Made by a program: the position numbers and the translations under genes
NCBI RefSeq assembly: GCF_009863985.1
Contig: NZ_WEZT01000005.1
Coordinates: 66,466 to 130,465 of the forward strand
Length of the DNA stretch: 64,000 nucleotides
From: Furfurilactobacillus milii
GTDB lineage: Bacteria; Bacillota; Bacilli; Lactobacillales; Lactobacillaceae
Reading direction: 5' to 3'
Shown: one piece after another, positions 56,508-64,000 of the stretch
Layout: each line of letters opens with the position of its first letter
How positions within the stretch are numbered: the first letter of the stretch is position 1
Notes under the pieces: model-generated
What the model was told of the DNA's origin: nothing
What the model saw: the letters and a program-made list of their open reading frames with translations, nothing else
Database searches by the model: none

Positions 56508-58367
56508 ATGGCTAAAATTATTGGAATTGACTTAGGTACTACGAACTCAGCGGTTGCTGTTCTTGAAGGCAGTCAACCAAAGATTATCGCTAATCCAGAA
56601 GGTAACCGGACAACGCCATCCGTTGTCTCATTCAAGAATGGTGAAACACAGGTCGGGGAAGTTGCCAAACGGCAAGCAATCACTAACCCTAACACCGTTC
56701 GTTCAATCAAGCGTCACATGGGTGAAGCAGGCTACACGGTTGATATTGAAGGTAAGAAATATACGCCTCAAGAAATTTCAGCAATGATCTTACAGTATAT
56801 CAAGGGTTTTGCTGAAGATTACCTTGGTGAAAAGGTTGAACAAGCGGTTATTACTGTTCCTGCATACTTCAACGATGCTCAACGCCAAGCTACCAAAGAT
56901 GCTGGTAAAATTGCTGGTTTAAATGTTGAACGAATCATTAACGAACCAACGGCTTCTGCTTTAGCTTATGGTTTGGACAAAAAAGACAAAGATGAAAAAA
57001 TCTTAGTCTACGACCTTGGTGGTGGGACATTTGATGTTTCTATTCTTGAATTAGGTGACGGTGTATTTGATGTCCTGTCAACGAATGGTGACACGCATCT
57101 TGGTGGTGACGACTTTGACCAAAAGATCATTGACTGGTTAGTTGATGGCTTCAAGAAGACCAATGGTGTGGACTTATCCAAAGACACCATGGCTATGCAA
57201 CGGTTGAAGGATGCTGCTGAAAAGGCCAAGAAGGACCTGTCAGGTGTTAATGAAGCGCAAATTAGTTTGCCATTTATTTCCAGTGGTGATAACGGCCCAT
57301 TACATTTGGAAGAAACATTGTCACGTGCTCAATTCAACCAAATGACGGCTGACTTAATCGAACGGACTAAGACACCTGTTCAAAACGCTTTGCGTGATGC
57401 AGACTTGTCAATGGACGACATTGACGAAGTTATCTTAAACGGTGGTTCTACTCGGATTCCAGCTGTTCAAGAAGCTGTTAAGGACATGGCCGGCAAGGAA
57501 CCTAACCACTCCATCAACCCTGATGAAGCCGTTGCTCTTGGTGCCGCTGTTCAAGGTGGTGTTATTACTGGTGATGTGAAGGATGTTGTTTTGCTTGATG
57601 TTACGCCATTGTCACTTGGTATCGAAACCATGGGTGGTGTCTTCACGAAGTTGATTGATCGTAACACAACGATTCCAACATCTAAGAGTCAAACATTCTC
57701 AACTGCTGCCGATAACCAACCGGCTGTTGATATTCACGTGCTCCAAGGTGAACGACCAATGGCAGCTGATAACAAGACATTGGGTAACTTCCAATTAAGT
57801 GATATTCCTGCTGCACCTCGTGGTGTCCCACAAATTCAAGTTACGTTTGACATTGATAAGAACGGGATCGTTAACGTTTCCGCTAAGGATATGGGAACGA
57901 ACAAGGAACAAAAGATTACCATTAAGAGTAACTCCGGTTTGTCTGACGACGAAATCGAACGGATGAAGAAAGAAGCCGAAGAAAACGCTGACGCGGACAA
58001 GAAGCGCAAGGAAGATGCTGACCTTAAGAACGAAGTCGACCAATTATTGTTCCAAGTTGACAAGACTTTGGAAGAACTTAAGGGCAAAGTTTCTGATGAC
58101 GAAGTTAAGAAGGCAACCGATGCACGCGATGCATTGAAGAAGGCTCAATCTGACAACAACGTTGAAGAAATGAAGACCAAGAAGGATGAATTGAACAAGA
58201 TCGTTCAAGACCTTACGGTTAAGTTGTATCAACAAAATGCTAGCTCCGGACAAGCTGCTGATGGTTCAGCTGCTGGTCAGGATGATAGTCAAGCAGGTTC
58301 TGCTGACGGCGATGGCAAGACGGTTGATGGCGACTTTAAAGAGGTTAACCCTGACGACAAGAAGTAG
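56508..58367 (+). CDS. dnaK: Chaperone protein DnaK (Hsp70)
   Basis: 619 aa. ATPase domain opens [15 protein letters not shown], with [30 protein letters not shown] and the [11 protein letters not shown] motif. Substrate-binding and helical lid domains follow, ending with EVNPDDKK. No second CIRCE is present, so expression comes from the hrcA promoter. Codon use is strongly biased, as for abundant proteins. Confidence 0.98.
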   Translation: MAKIIGIDLGTTNSAVAVLEGSQPKIIANPEGNRTTPSVVSFKNGETQVGEVAKRQAITNPNTVRSIKRHMGEAGYTVDIEGKKYTPQEISAMILQYIKGFAEDYLGEKVEQAVITVPAYFNDAQRQATKDAGKIAGLNVERIINEPTASALAYGLDKKDKDEKILVYDLGGGTFDVSILELGDGVFDVLSTNGDTHLGGDDFDQKIIDWLVDGFKKTNGVDLSKDTMAMQRLKDAAEKAKKDLSGVNEAQISLPFISSGDNGPLHLEETLSRAQFNQMTADLIERTKTPVQNALRDADLSMDDIDEVILNGGSTRIPAVQEAVKDMAGKEPNHSINPDEAVALGAAVQGGVITGDVKDVVLLDVTPLSLGIETMGGVFTKLIDRNTTIPTSKSQTFSTAADNQPAVDIHVLQGERPMAADNKTLGNFQLSDIPAAPRGVPQIQVTFDIDKNGIVNVSAKDMGTNKEQKITIKSNSGLSDDEIERMKKEAEENADADKKRKEDADLKNEVDQLLFQVDKTLEELKGKVSDDEVKKATDARDALKKAQSDNNVEEMKTKKDELNKIVQDLTVKLYQQNASSGQAADGSAAGQDDSQAGSADGDGKTVDGDFKEVNPDDKK

Positions 58368-58392
58368 TCTTTCGCATAAGAAATAGCGATAC

Positions 58393-58429
58393 AAGAGTCA
58401 AAGGCGCATGCGCATCTTTGACTCTTTGT
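58393..58429 (+). terminator. Hairpin between dnaK and dnaJ
   Basis: A perfect 11-bp stem AAGAGTCAAAG/CTTTGACTCTT with a self-complementary GCGCATGCGC in the loop, followed only by TTTGTG. A weak terminator or processing signal that could lower dnaJ relative to dnaK. Confidence 0.55.
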
Positions 58430-58542
58430 GTATGTGAAGACCATTTCTGTGGTAAACTTACGCAATACTAAACAAAAGGCAGAAGCTCATGGTATTCGGT
58501 ACTAGGTTATCGACATGACAAGCTTTAATTGGGGGTTCACAC

Positions 58543-59676
58543 ATGTCTCAAGGAAGAGACCCGTATGACGTGCTCGGCGTGGGTCGGGATGCGTCTCAGG
58601 ATGAGATTAAAAAGGCGTTTCGTAAACTTTCCAAAAAGTATCACCCGGACTTGAATAAAGCCCCAGATGCTGAGGAAAAGTTTAAGGAAGTTGCTGATGC
58701 TTACGAAAAGATTGGCGATCCGCAAAAGCGCCAACAATATGACCAATATGGTGATGCTGGGCAGCAGTTCGGCGGTGGCCAAGGTGGTTTCGGAGGTCAG
58801 GGCTTTGGTGGCTTTAGTGGTGGTCAAAGCTTTGGCGGTTTTGACGATATCTTTAGTCAAATGTTTGGGGGCGGTGGTGCATCTCGCCGCAATCCAAGCG
58901 CACCGCAACCTGGTCAGGACTTACAGTACTCGATGAGCTTAAAGTTCGAAGAAGCCATTTTCGGTAAAAAAACGACAATTAAATATGACCGTGAAGAAGT
59001 TTGCCACACTTGTGGTGGTAACGGGGCTAAGCCTGGTACCTCTCCGGTAACGTGTCATAAATGTGGTGGCACTGGCTACGTTGAAACAGTGCGCAATACA
59101 CCACTGGGTCAGATGCGTTCACAACAAGTTTGTGACGTTTGTGGCGGTACTGGTAAAGAGATTAAAGAAAAGTGCCCAACCTGTCACGGGACAGGTCACA
59201 ATACTGAAAACCACGAAATCGAAGTCACTGTTCCTGCAGGTGTCGACGATGGTCAACAAATGCGCTTACAAGGTCAAGGTGAAGCCGGAACAAATGGCGG
59301 TCCTTACGGAGACTTATACATTGTCTTTACGGTTCAACCAAGTAAAGATTTTCAGCGTGATGGCGCCGATATTTACTTCAGTCAACCGTTGACGTTTGCT
59401 CAAGCGGCGTTAGGTGACGAAATTGAAGTGAAAACCGTACATGGTAACGTTAACTTGAAGATTCCAGCTGGTACGCAGACTGGTACTAATTTTAGGTTGC
59501 GCGGCAAGGGTGCACCTCATTTGCGCGGCAATGGTAATGGTGATGAACGCGTTACAGTAACGGTTCAAACACCTAAGGGTCTTAATAAGGCTCAAAAGGA
59601 TGCACTTAAAGCTTTTGCCAAGGCTAGCGGTGAAGATGTCCCAACTGGTCATGGCGGTCTATTTGGCCGACGTTAA
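58543..59676 (+). CDS. dnaJ: Chaperone protein DnaJ (Hsp40)
   Basis: 377 aa. J domain with HPD (34-36), Gly/Phe-rich region (about 75-115; [14 protein letters not shown]), four zinc-binding CxxCxGxG repeats ([32 protein letters not shown]), and the C-terminal substrate-binding domains. Delivers substrates to DnaK. ATG 58543 behind TTGGGGG. Confidence 0.98.
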   Translation: MSQGRDPYDVLGVGRDASQDEIKKAFRKLSKKYHPDLNKAPDAEEKFKEVADAYEKIGDPQKRQQYDQYGDAGQQFGGGQGGFGGQGFGGFSGGQSFGGFDDIFSQMFGGGGASRRNPSAPQPGQDLQYSMSLKFEEAIFGKKTTIKYDREEVCHTCGGNGAKPGTSPVTCHKCGGTGYVETVRNTPLGQMRSQQVCDVCGGTGKEIKEKCPTCHGTGHNTENHEIEVTVPAGVDDGQQMRLQGQGEAGTNGGPYGDLYIVFTVQPSKDFQRDGADIYFSQPLTFAQAALGDEIEVKTVHGNVNLKIPAGTQTGTNFRLRGKGAPHLRGNGNGDERVTVTVQTPKGLNKAQKDALKAFAKASGEDVPTGHGGLFGRR

Positions 59677-59702
59677 TAAGCAGTTGAATGGAAATGAATG
59701 AC

Positions 59703-59748
59703 AAGGCGTATTCTGCGGTAAAATAACTGCAGAGTACGTCTTTATCTT
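59703..59748 (+). terminator. Terminator after dnaJ
   Basis: AAGGCGTATTCTGC pairs with GCAGAGTACGTCTT (G-U pairs) around a short loop, then T-rich sequence. Confidence 0.65.
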
Positions 59749-59823
59749 TATACTAGCGAATTGAAGCCTGCCGATTGTTTGAGCACTAGTGGAAACTTTA
59801 GGCGACCATTTGTTTGATATAAA

Positions 59824-59852
59824 TTGTCGCAGGCCAAGATCATTGGTATAAT
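59824..59852 (+). promoter_or_regulatory. lepA promoter
   Basis: TTGTCG (59824-59829), 17-bp spacer, perfect TATAAT (59847-59852), about 85 bp before the lepA start. Confidence 0.75.
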
Positions 59853-59936
59853 AAGTGTTTAGAATTCAACGTCATCAAAAGGTAATGTGTGACAATACCG
59901 AAGATTAGCTTCGTGAGTCACAGGGAGGAAATGCGC

Positions 59937-61778
59937 ATGGATCTAACGGAAATGCAGGAACGACAGCGACATATTCGAAATTTTTCGATTGTTGCCCATA
60001 TCGATCACGGTAAATCAACCTTGGCTGATCGCATTCTAGAGCTGACCGATACTGTGTCCAAACGGGAAATGCAGAATCAAGTGCTGGATGACATGCCGCT
60101 GGAACGTGAACGTGGGATTACGATCAAATTAAATGCAGTGGAGCTACACTATCACGCGAAGGATGGGGAAACCTATATCTTTCACCTAATTGATACACCT
60201 GGACACGTGGACTTTTCTTATGAAGTCTCACGCTCATTAGCGGCGTGTGAAGGGGCCTTATTGGTGGTAGATGCTGCTCAGGGTGTAGAAGCTCAGACAT
60301 TAGCGAATACGTATTTAGCGTTAGATAATGATCTAGAGATTCTGCCGGTTATTAACAAAATTGATCTGCCATCGGCTCAGCCAGAAGTTGTTCGTCAAGA
60401 AATTGAAGAAGACATTGGCATTGATGCATCTAACGCCGTTTTAGCTAGTGCCAAAAGCGGGATTGGGATAACTGATATTCTTGAGCAAATCGTGCACCAG
60501 GTGCCTGCGCCGACAGGTGATTTGGACAAGCCATTAAAAGCGTTGATTTTTGATTCAATCTATGATGATTACCGTGGTGTTGTTTTGAGCCTTCGAATTA
60601 TGGAGGGAACAGTTAAGCCTGGCGACCACATTCGTTTGATGAATTCGGGAACAGAGTATGAAGTGACTGAAGTTGGTGTTAACTCACCTAAGCCAATCAA
60701 ACGTGATGTGTTGATGGCCGGAGATGTTGGCTACATCACCGCATCCATTAAGGACATTGCGGATACGCGAGTGGGTGATACGGTCACAGACGCGGTTAAT
60801 CCCACTGAAAAGGCCTTGCCGGGTTATCGTAAAATGAATCCAATGGTCTACGCAGGGCTATATCCAACTGATAATGGTAAGTACAACGATTTGCGTGACG
60901 CTTTGGAGAAGTTACAGCTTAACGATGCGGCATTAGTCTTCGAACCGGAAAAATCGCAGGCATTGGGCTCAGGCTTTCGTTGTGGATTCCTAGGAATGTT
61001 GCATATGGACGTGGTTCAGGAACGGTTGGAACGTGAGTTTGATCTGGATTTAATTACCACGGCACCTTCTGTTACGTACCATGTGGATATGACAGATGGT
61101 TCTCAAGTCATTGTGGAAAACCCGTCTGAAATGCCGGATCCTTCCAACATTAAAACGATCAATGAGCCTTACGTTAAGGCAACCATCATGGTGCCAAACG
61201 ATTATGTTGGCGCAGTGATGGAATTATGCCAACGCAAACGCGGTGACTTTGATACGATGGCATATCTTGATGATCACCGGGTAAACGTGATATACTACAT
61301 GCCATTATCTGAAATCATCTTTGACTTTTTTGACCGCCTTAAAAGTAGCACCCGTGGTTATGCATCCTTAGATTATGAGTTGGATGAATACCGCCCAGGT
61401 GATCTTGTTAAGATTGATATTTTACTGAACGGGGATAAAGTTGATGCGCTGAGCTTTATTGTTGCGCGTGAATTTGCAGCCAATCGTGGTCGAACCATCG
61501 TTGGTCGTTTGAAAACGATTATTCCTCGTCAGAACTTTGAAATCCCGGTTCAGGCGGCCATTGGCGCCAAGGTAGTGGCACGATCTGATATCAAGGCTTA
61601 TCGGAAGGATGTAACGGCTCACCTGTATGGTGGTGACCGCACGCGTCGGATGAAGCTACTTGAAAAGCAAAAAGCCGGTAAGAAACGGATGAAGGCCGTC
61701 GGAATCGTCGATGTGCCACAAGAAGCATTTATGGCTGTCCTTCAGACTGACGAAGAAGAAAGCCATAAAACGAAATAA
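59937..61778 (+). CDS. lepA: Elongation factor 4 (LepA) GTPase
   Basis: 613 aa. G1 HIDHGKST (21-28), [17 protein letters not shown], plus domain II, III and V as in EF-G and the LepA-specific C-terminal domain ([32 protein letters not shown]). Acts in translation initiation or back-translocation. ATG 59937 is 8 nt after GGGAGG; ATG 59931 is too close and the GTG at 59889 has no site. Confidence 0.97.
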   Translation: MDLTEMQERQRHIRNFSIVAHIDHGKSTLADRILELTDTVSKREMQNQVLDDMPLERERGITIKLNAVELHYHAKDGETYIFHLIDTPGHVDFSYEVSRSLAACEGALLVVDAAQGVEAQTLANTYLALDNDLEILPVINKIDLPSAQPEVVRQEIEEDIGIDASNAVLASAKSGIGITDILEQIVHQVPAPTGDLDKPLKALIFDSIYDDYRGVVLSLRIMEGTVKPGDHIRLMNSGTEYEVTEVGVNSPKPIKRDVLMAGDVGYITASIKDIADTRVGDTVTDAVNPTEKALPGYRKMNPMVYAGLYPTDNGKYNDLRDALEKLQLNDAALVFEPEKSQALGSGFRCGFLGMLHMDVVQERLEREFDLDLITTAPSVTYHVDMTDGSQVIVENPSEMPDPSNIKTINEPYVKATIMVPNDYVGAVMELCQRKRGDFDTMAYLDDHRVNVIYYMPLSEIIFDFFDRLKSSTRGYASLDYELDEYRPGDLVKIDILLNGDKVDALSFIVAREFAANRGRTIVGRLKTIIPRQNFEIPVQAAIGAKVVARSDIKAYRKDVTAHLYGGDRTRRMKLLEKQKAGKKRMKAVGIVDVPQEAFMAVLQTDEEESHKTK

Positions 61779-61847
61779 TTGTTCATTTGACATTGACTAT
61801 TGGTGAATTAATGAGCAAAATAAGAAAGACAAATTGGAGGTGAGCGT

Positions 61848-62186
61848 GTGTTAGCACGGACCAAAACGTTTTTGAAAGCAAGTCAGTTTAAATATGAGAA
61901 GACGTACATTCGGCCGATGATGGTGCCACAACACGTGTACGTCCTCCGCTTTGGTAAGAAGAAGCTCAATAACCGTTTGATTGCAAAGTACAGTCATAGT
62001 TGGACTGGGCGGTTAAAAATTGACGAAATTGATCTTCGTCTTCACGGACAACATAATCCACGGGTATTTCAAGATGAAAATGAGTTATTGAAATACTTGG
62101 CCAGCCATATCTTGACAGATGATGGACGGGAACGATATGCAAAAGTTCGGAAAGCGGCTGAACGTGAAGAACACGTTGGTGAATGA
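61848..62186 (+). CDS. Hypothetical protein (112 aa), basic
   Basis: Not recognised. 112 aa, MLARTKTFLKASQFKYEKTY opening, a basic central part (RFGKKKLNNRLIAKYSHSW) and an acidic C-terminus. No membrane segment, cysteine or signal peptide; mixed alpha/beta character. GTG 61848 lies 7 nt after GGAGGTGAG, so it is very probably translated. Lies 69 bp after lepA and may be read through from it. Confidence 0.7.
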   Translation: MLARTKTFLKASQFKYEKTYIRPMMVPQHVYVLRFGKKKLNNRLIAKYSHSWTGRLKIDEIDLRLHGQHNPRVFQDENELLKYLASHILTDDGRERYAKVRKAAEREEHVGE

Positions 62187-62240
62187 ACTCACGGTGTGAG
62201 CGCCTTCGGTGTTTTAAGCCACTGATAATAACTGATTAAT

Positions 62241-62289
62241 ATCTCTTTGTGTCGAGTAGTAGATTAATTCGGCGCAGGGAGATTTTTTT
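62241..62289 (+). terminator. Terminator after the 112-aa gene
   Basis: ATCTCTTTGTGTCG pairs with CGGCGCAGGGAGAT using several G-U pairs, followed by T7. The rest of the 62187-62472 gap shows no gene. Confidence 0.7.
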
Positions 62290-62472
62290 GCTTCAAGGGC
62301 TGAAAATCGGCACACTGTATCCAATAGGTACGACGGGTGTAATAGGTTGTTAATCTAGTGGTTTCAATAGTTGGTTATAGAAATGATAAACTGACGGTAC
62401 AAGCTCAGTGATGGTATTTTTAGTTAATTTTTGGGACAATAGAGTTCAGAAAAAGGTTGGAGGTCAAGATCA

Positions 62473-63507
62473 ATGAAGGTAATTGAATCATTTGGCACAC
62501 AAAGTATCGATGAACGGGCTGCGATGATCGATGGCACTCGGCCAACGCCCAATGTTGGAGAGCATGACGTTCGCGTTAAGATTACGGCAGTATCAGTTAA
62601 TCCTGTCGATACCAAGTTACGACAAGCACTAACAAGCCAGACTGTAGGCACAATTCTTGGTTATGACGCAGTGGGACAGATTGCTGAAATTGGCAGTGCT
62701 GTTGATCATTTTAAGATTGGTGATCGTGTATTCTATGCGGGTAGTACTGCCCGTGATGGTGCCAATGCTGAAGAACAGGCAGTTGACGCCCGTTTGATTG
62801 CACATGCCCCTGAACACTTAACGGATGCGGAGGCCGCAGCGTTGCCACTAACGTCATTGACAGCTGGCGAGGTGCTCTTCACTAAAATGGGTTTTAAAAT
62901 GGCTGCTGATGCCAACGTCGGTCAACAACTGTTAATTATTAATGGTGCTGGTGGCGTAGGATCTGTCGCTATTCAACTGGCTAAGTGGGCAGGATTGACC
63001 GTTTCAGCAACAGCGTCACGTCCAGAAACTCGTGATTGGGTCAAAAAAATGGGCGTTACTCACATTTTTAACCATCGTGAAGCCCTGGCGCCTCAAGTGG
63101 CCGAAGCGGGAATCAATTTCTTTGATGGTATCTTAATTCTGCACTCAACCGATCAGTATTTTGAAACAGCGGCAAAATTAATCAAGCCGTTTGGTCATGT
63201 GGCATCCATCGTCGAGAATCGCGAGCCGCTGCCAATGGGACTATTGAAGAATAAGGCTGCTAGTTTTGATTGGGAATATATGTTTGCAAAAAGTGATTAT
63301 GGTGTCGATCTCAACTCCCAAGGTCAATTGTTAGCAAAAATCGCCGAGTTAGCAGATCAACAAATCTTGCACACGACGTTAACCACGACGATTGATTCAG
63401 GCATCAACGCTGACAATTTGCGGGCTGCACATCAATTAGTTGAAGCCAACAAGATGGTCGGTAAGGTGGTTGTTACCGGACCGTTTAACGGCAGTGAAAA
63501 AGCCTAA
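62473..63507 (+). CDS. Zinc-independent quinone oxidoreductase-like MDR protein
   Basis: 344 aa, medium-chain dehydrogenase/reductase. GroES-like N-terminus (VKITAVSVNPVDTKLR, LGYDAVGQIAEIGSAV) and Rossmann domain with INGAGGVGSVAIQLAKWAG. The catalytic zinc cysteine/histidine set of alcohol dehydrogenases and the structural-zinc cysteines are missing, pointing to a quinone-oxidoreductase/ZADH type rather than a zinc enzyme. ATG behind TTGGAGG; monocistronic by context. Substrate unknown. Confidence 0.88.
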   Translation: MKVIESFGTQSIDERAAMIDGTRPTPNVGEHDVRVKITAVSVNPVDTKLRQALTSQTVGTILGYDAVGQIAEIGSAVDHFKIGDRVFYAGSTARDGANAEEQAVDARLIAHAPEHLTDAEAAALPLTSLTAGEVLFTKMGFKMAADANVGQQLLIINGAGGVGSVAIQLAKWAGLTVSATASRPETRDWVKKMGVTHIFNHREALAPQVAEAGINFFDGILILHSTDQYFETAAKLIKPFGHVASIVENREPLPMGLLKNKAASFDWEYMFAKSDYGVDLNSQGQLLAKIAELADQQILHTTLTTTIDSGINADNLRAAHQLVEANKMVGKVVVTGPFNGSEKA

Positions 63508-63540
63508 TTAATTTTTAAAAGTGAAAGGAAGAAAACTAAG

Positions 63541-64000
63541 GTGCAGTGGACAGAAGTAAGCGTAACAACGACTAATGAAGCGGTAGAGGCTGTGAGCAAC
63601 ATTTTAATGGATGCTGGTGCATCTGGTACTAAAATTGATGACGCAGCGGATTTTGCTGCATTGCAACCAGAATTTCCTGGTGAACTACTGGATAAGCGAG
63701 ATTTACCACATTTGACTCATGGTGCTGTGGTGACCGCTTATTATTCTGAGACCATTGAACTCTCAACGATTATTCCGACAATTGAACAACGGATTAACGA
63801 GCTGGATAGTTTTGGCTTGGATGCCGGACCGGCAACCGTGTTGCAAAAACCAGTTGCAGAAGCCGACTGGGCGAACGTTTGGAAAAAATATTATCATCCA
63901 GTACGTGTTACGCGTTATTTGACGGTTGTTCCCAGTTGGGAGCATTATCAGACGGCCGACAAAAACGAAAAAACGTTAATTCTCGATCCTGGCATGGCGT
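63541..64000 (+). CDS. prmA: Ribosomal protein L11 methyltransferase (5' part)
   Basis: The first 153 codons are in the window; the gene runs off the right end. WTEVSVTTTNEAVEAVSNIL, ADWANVWKKYYHPVRV and the beginning of the SAM site (LILDPGMA) are the PrmA N-terminal signature. Trimethylates L11 in 50S subunits. GTG start 63541 behind AAAGGAAG, 33 bp after the MDR gene. Confidence 0.92.
   Translation, partial: MQWTEVSVTTTNEAVEAVSNILMDAGASGTKIDDAADFAALQPEFPGELLDKRDLPHLTHGAVVTAYYSETIELSTIIPTIEQRINELDSFGLDAGPATVLQKPVAEADWANVWKKYYHPVRVTRYLTVVPSWEHYQTADKNEKTLILDPGMA

Overview
The window is chromosomal DNA from a low-to-mid GC Gram-positive bacterium, almost certainly a member of the Lactobacillaceae (genus not determinable by reading alone). 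The evidence is the full-length PolC, the tig-clpX-engB order, the LexA/YnzC/YneF cluster with Bacillus-type SOS boxes, an hrcA-grpE-dnaK-dnaJ operon behind a CIRCE element, a mevalonate-pathway HMG-CoA synthase, a D-lactate dehydrogenase, frequent GTG/TTG starts behind strong GGAGG sites, and IS30-family remnants typical of lactobacilli. Nearly all of it is core housekeeping DNA; no prophage, CRISPR array, toxin-antitoxin pair or complete transposon is visible.

Layout. 1-97 is the end of an IS30-type element that leaves the window. 0.2-4.3 kb: trigger factor, ClpX, the ribosome-assembly GTPase EngB, a MazG-like protein and a tiny convergent gene. 4.4-8 kb: a polar amino-acid ABC importer (binding protein fused to permease, plus ATPase) and an ArgE/DapE-type amidohydrolase, followed by a 385-bp gap full of nested palindromes. 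8.3-19.6 kb: uvrC (with an SOS box), obgE, an OatA-type acyltransferase, rnz, an SDR, a LapA-like protein, recJ and apt. 19.7-25.1 kb: rpmF with a 35-codon ORF behind it, tRNA-Ser(CGA), mvaS, two unrecognised small proteins, a nucleoside deoxyribosyltransferase, and lexA divergent from ynzC-yneF.

25.2-32.3 kb: a 195-bp internally deleted IS30 derivative, a heterodimeric ABC exporter pair, plsC, a tRNA methyltransferase, a GIY-YIG protein and ldhD. 32.3-45.4 kb: the translation and envelope block rpsB-tsf-pyrH-frr-uppS-cdsA-rseP-proS-polC, interrupted after frr by a second, unrelated 240-bp IS30 derivative. 45.6-46.6 kb: a VOC dioxygenase gene on the opposite strand. 46.7-54.5 kb: rimP-nusA-ylxR-ylxQ-infB-rbfA behind a compact attenuator, then truB-ribF. 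54.7-64 kb: hrcA-grpE-dnaK-dnaJ, lepA, a hypothetical gene, a quinone-oxidoreductase-like gene and the start of prmA.

The most notable non-coding signals are the two classes of miniature IS30 elements, the nested palindrome at 8019-8133, the mutually exclusive hairpins ahead of rimP, three LexA-box sites (uvrC and the lexA/ynzC divergence), the CIRCE element with a puzzling HrcA start, and paired long hairpins without U-tracts before recJ and polC. I found no convincing wholly new multi-gene system.
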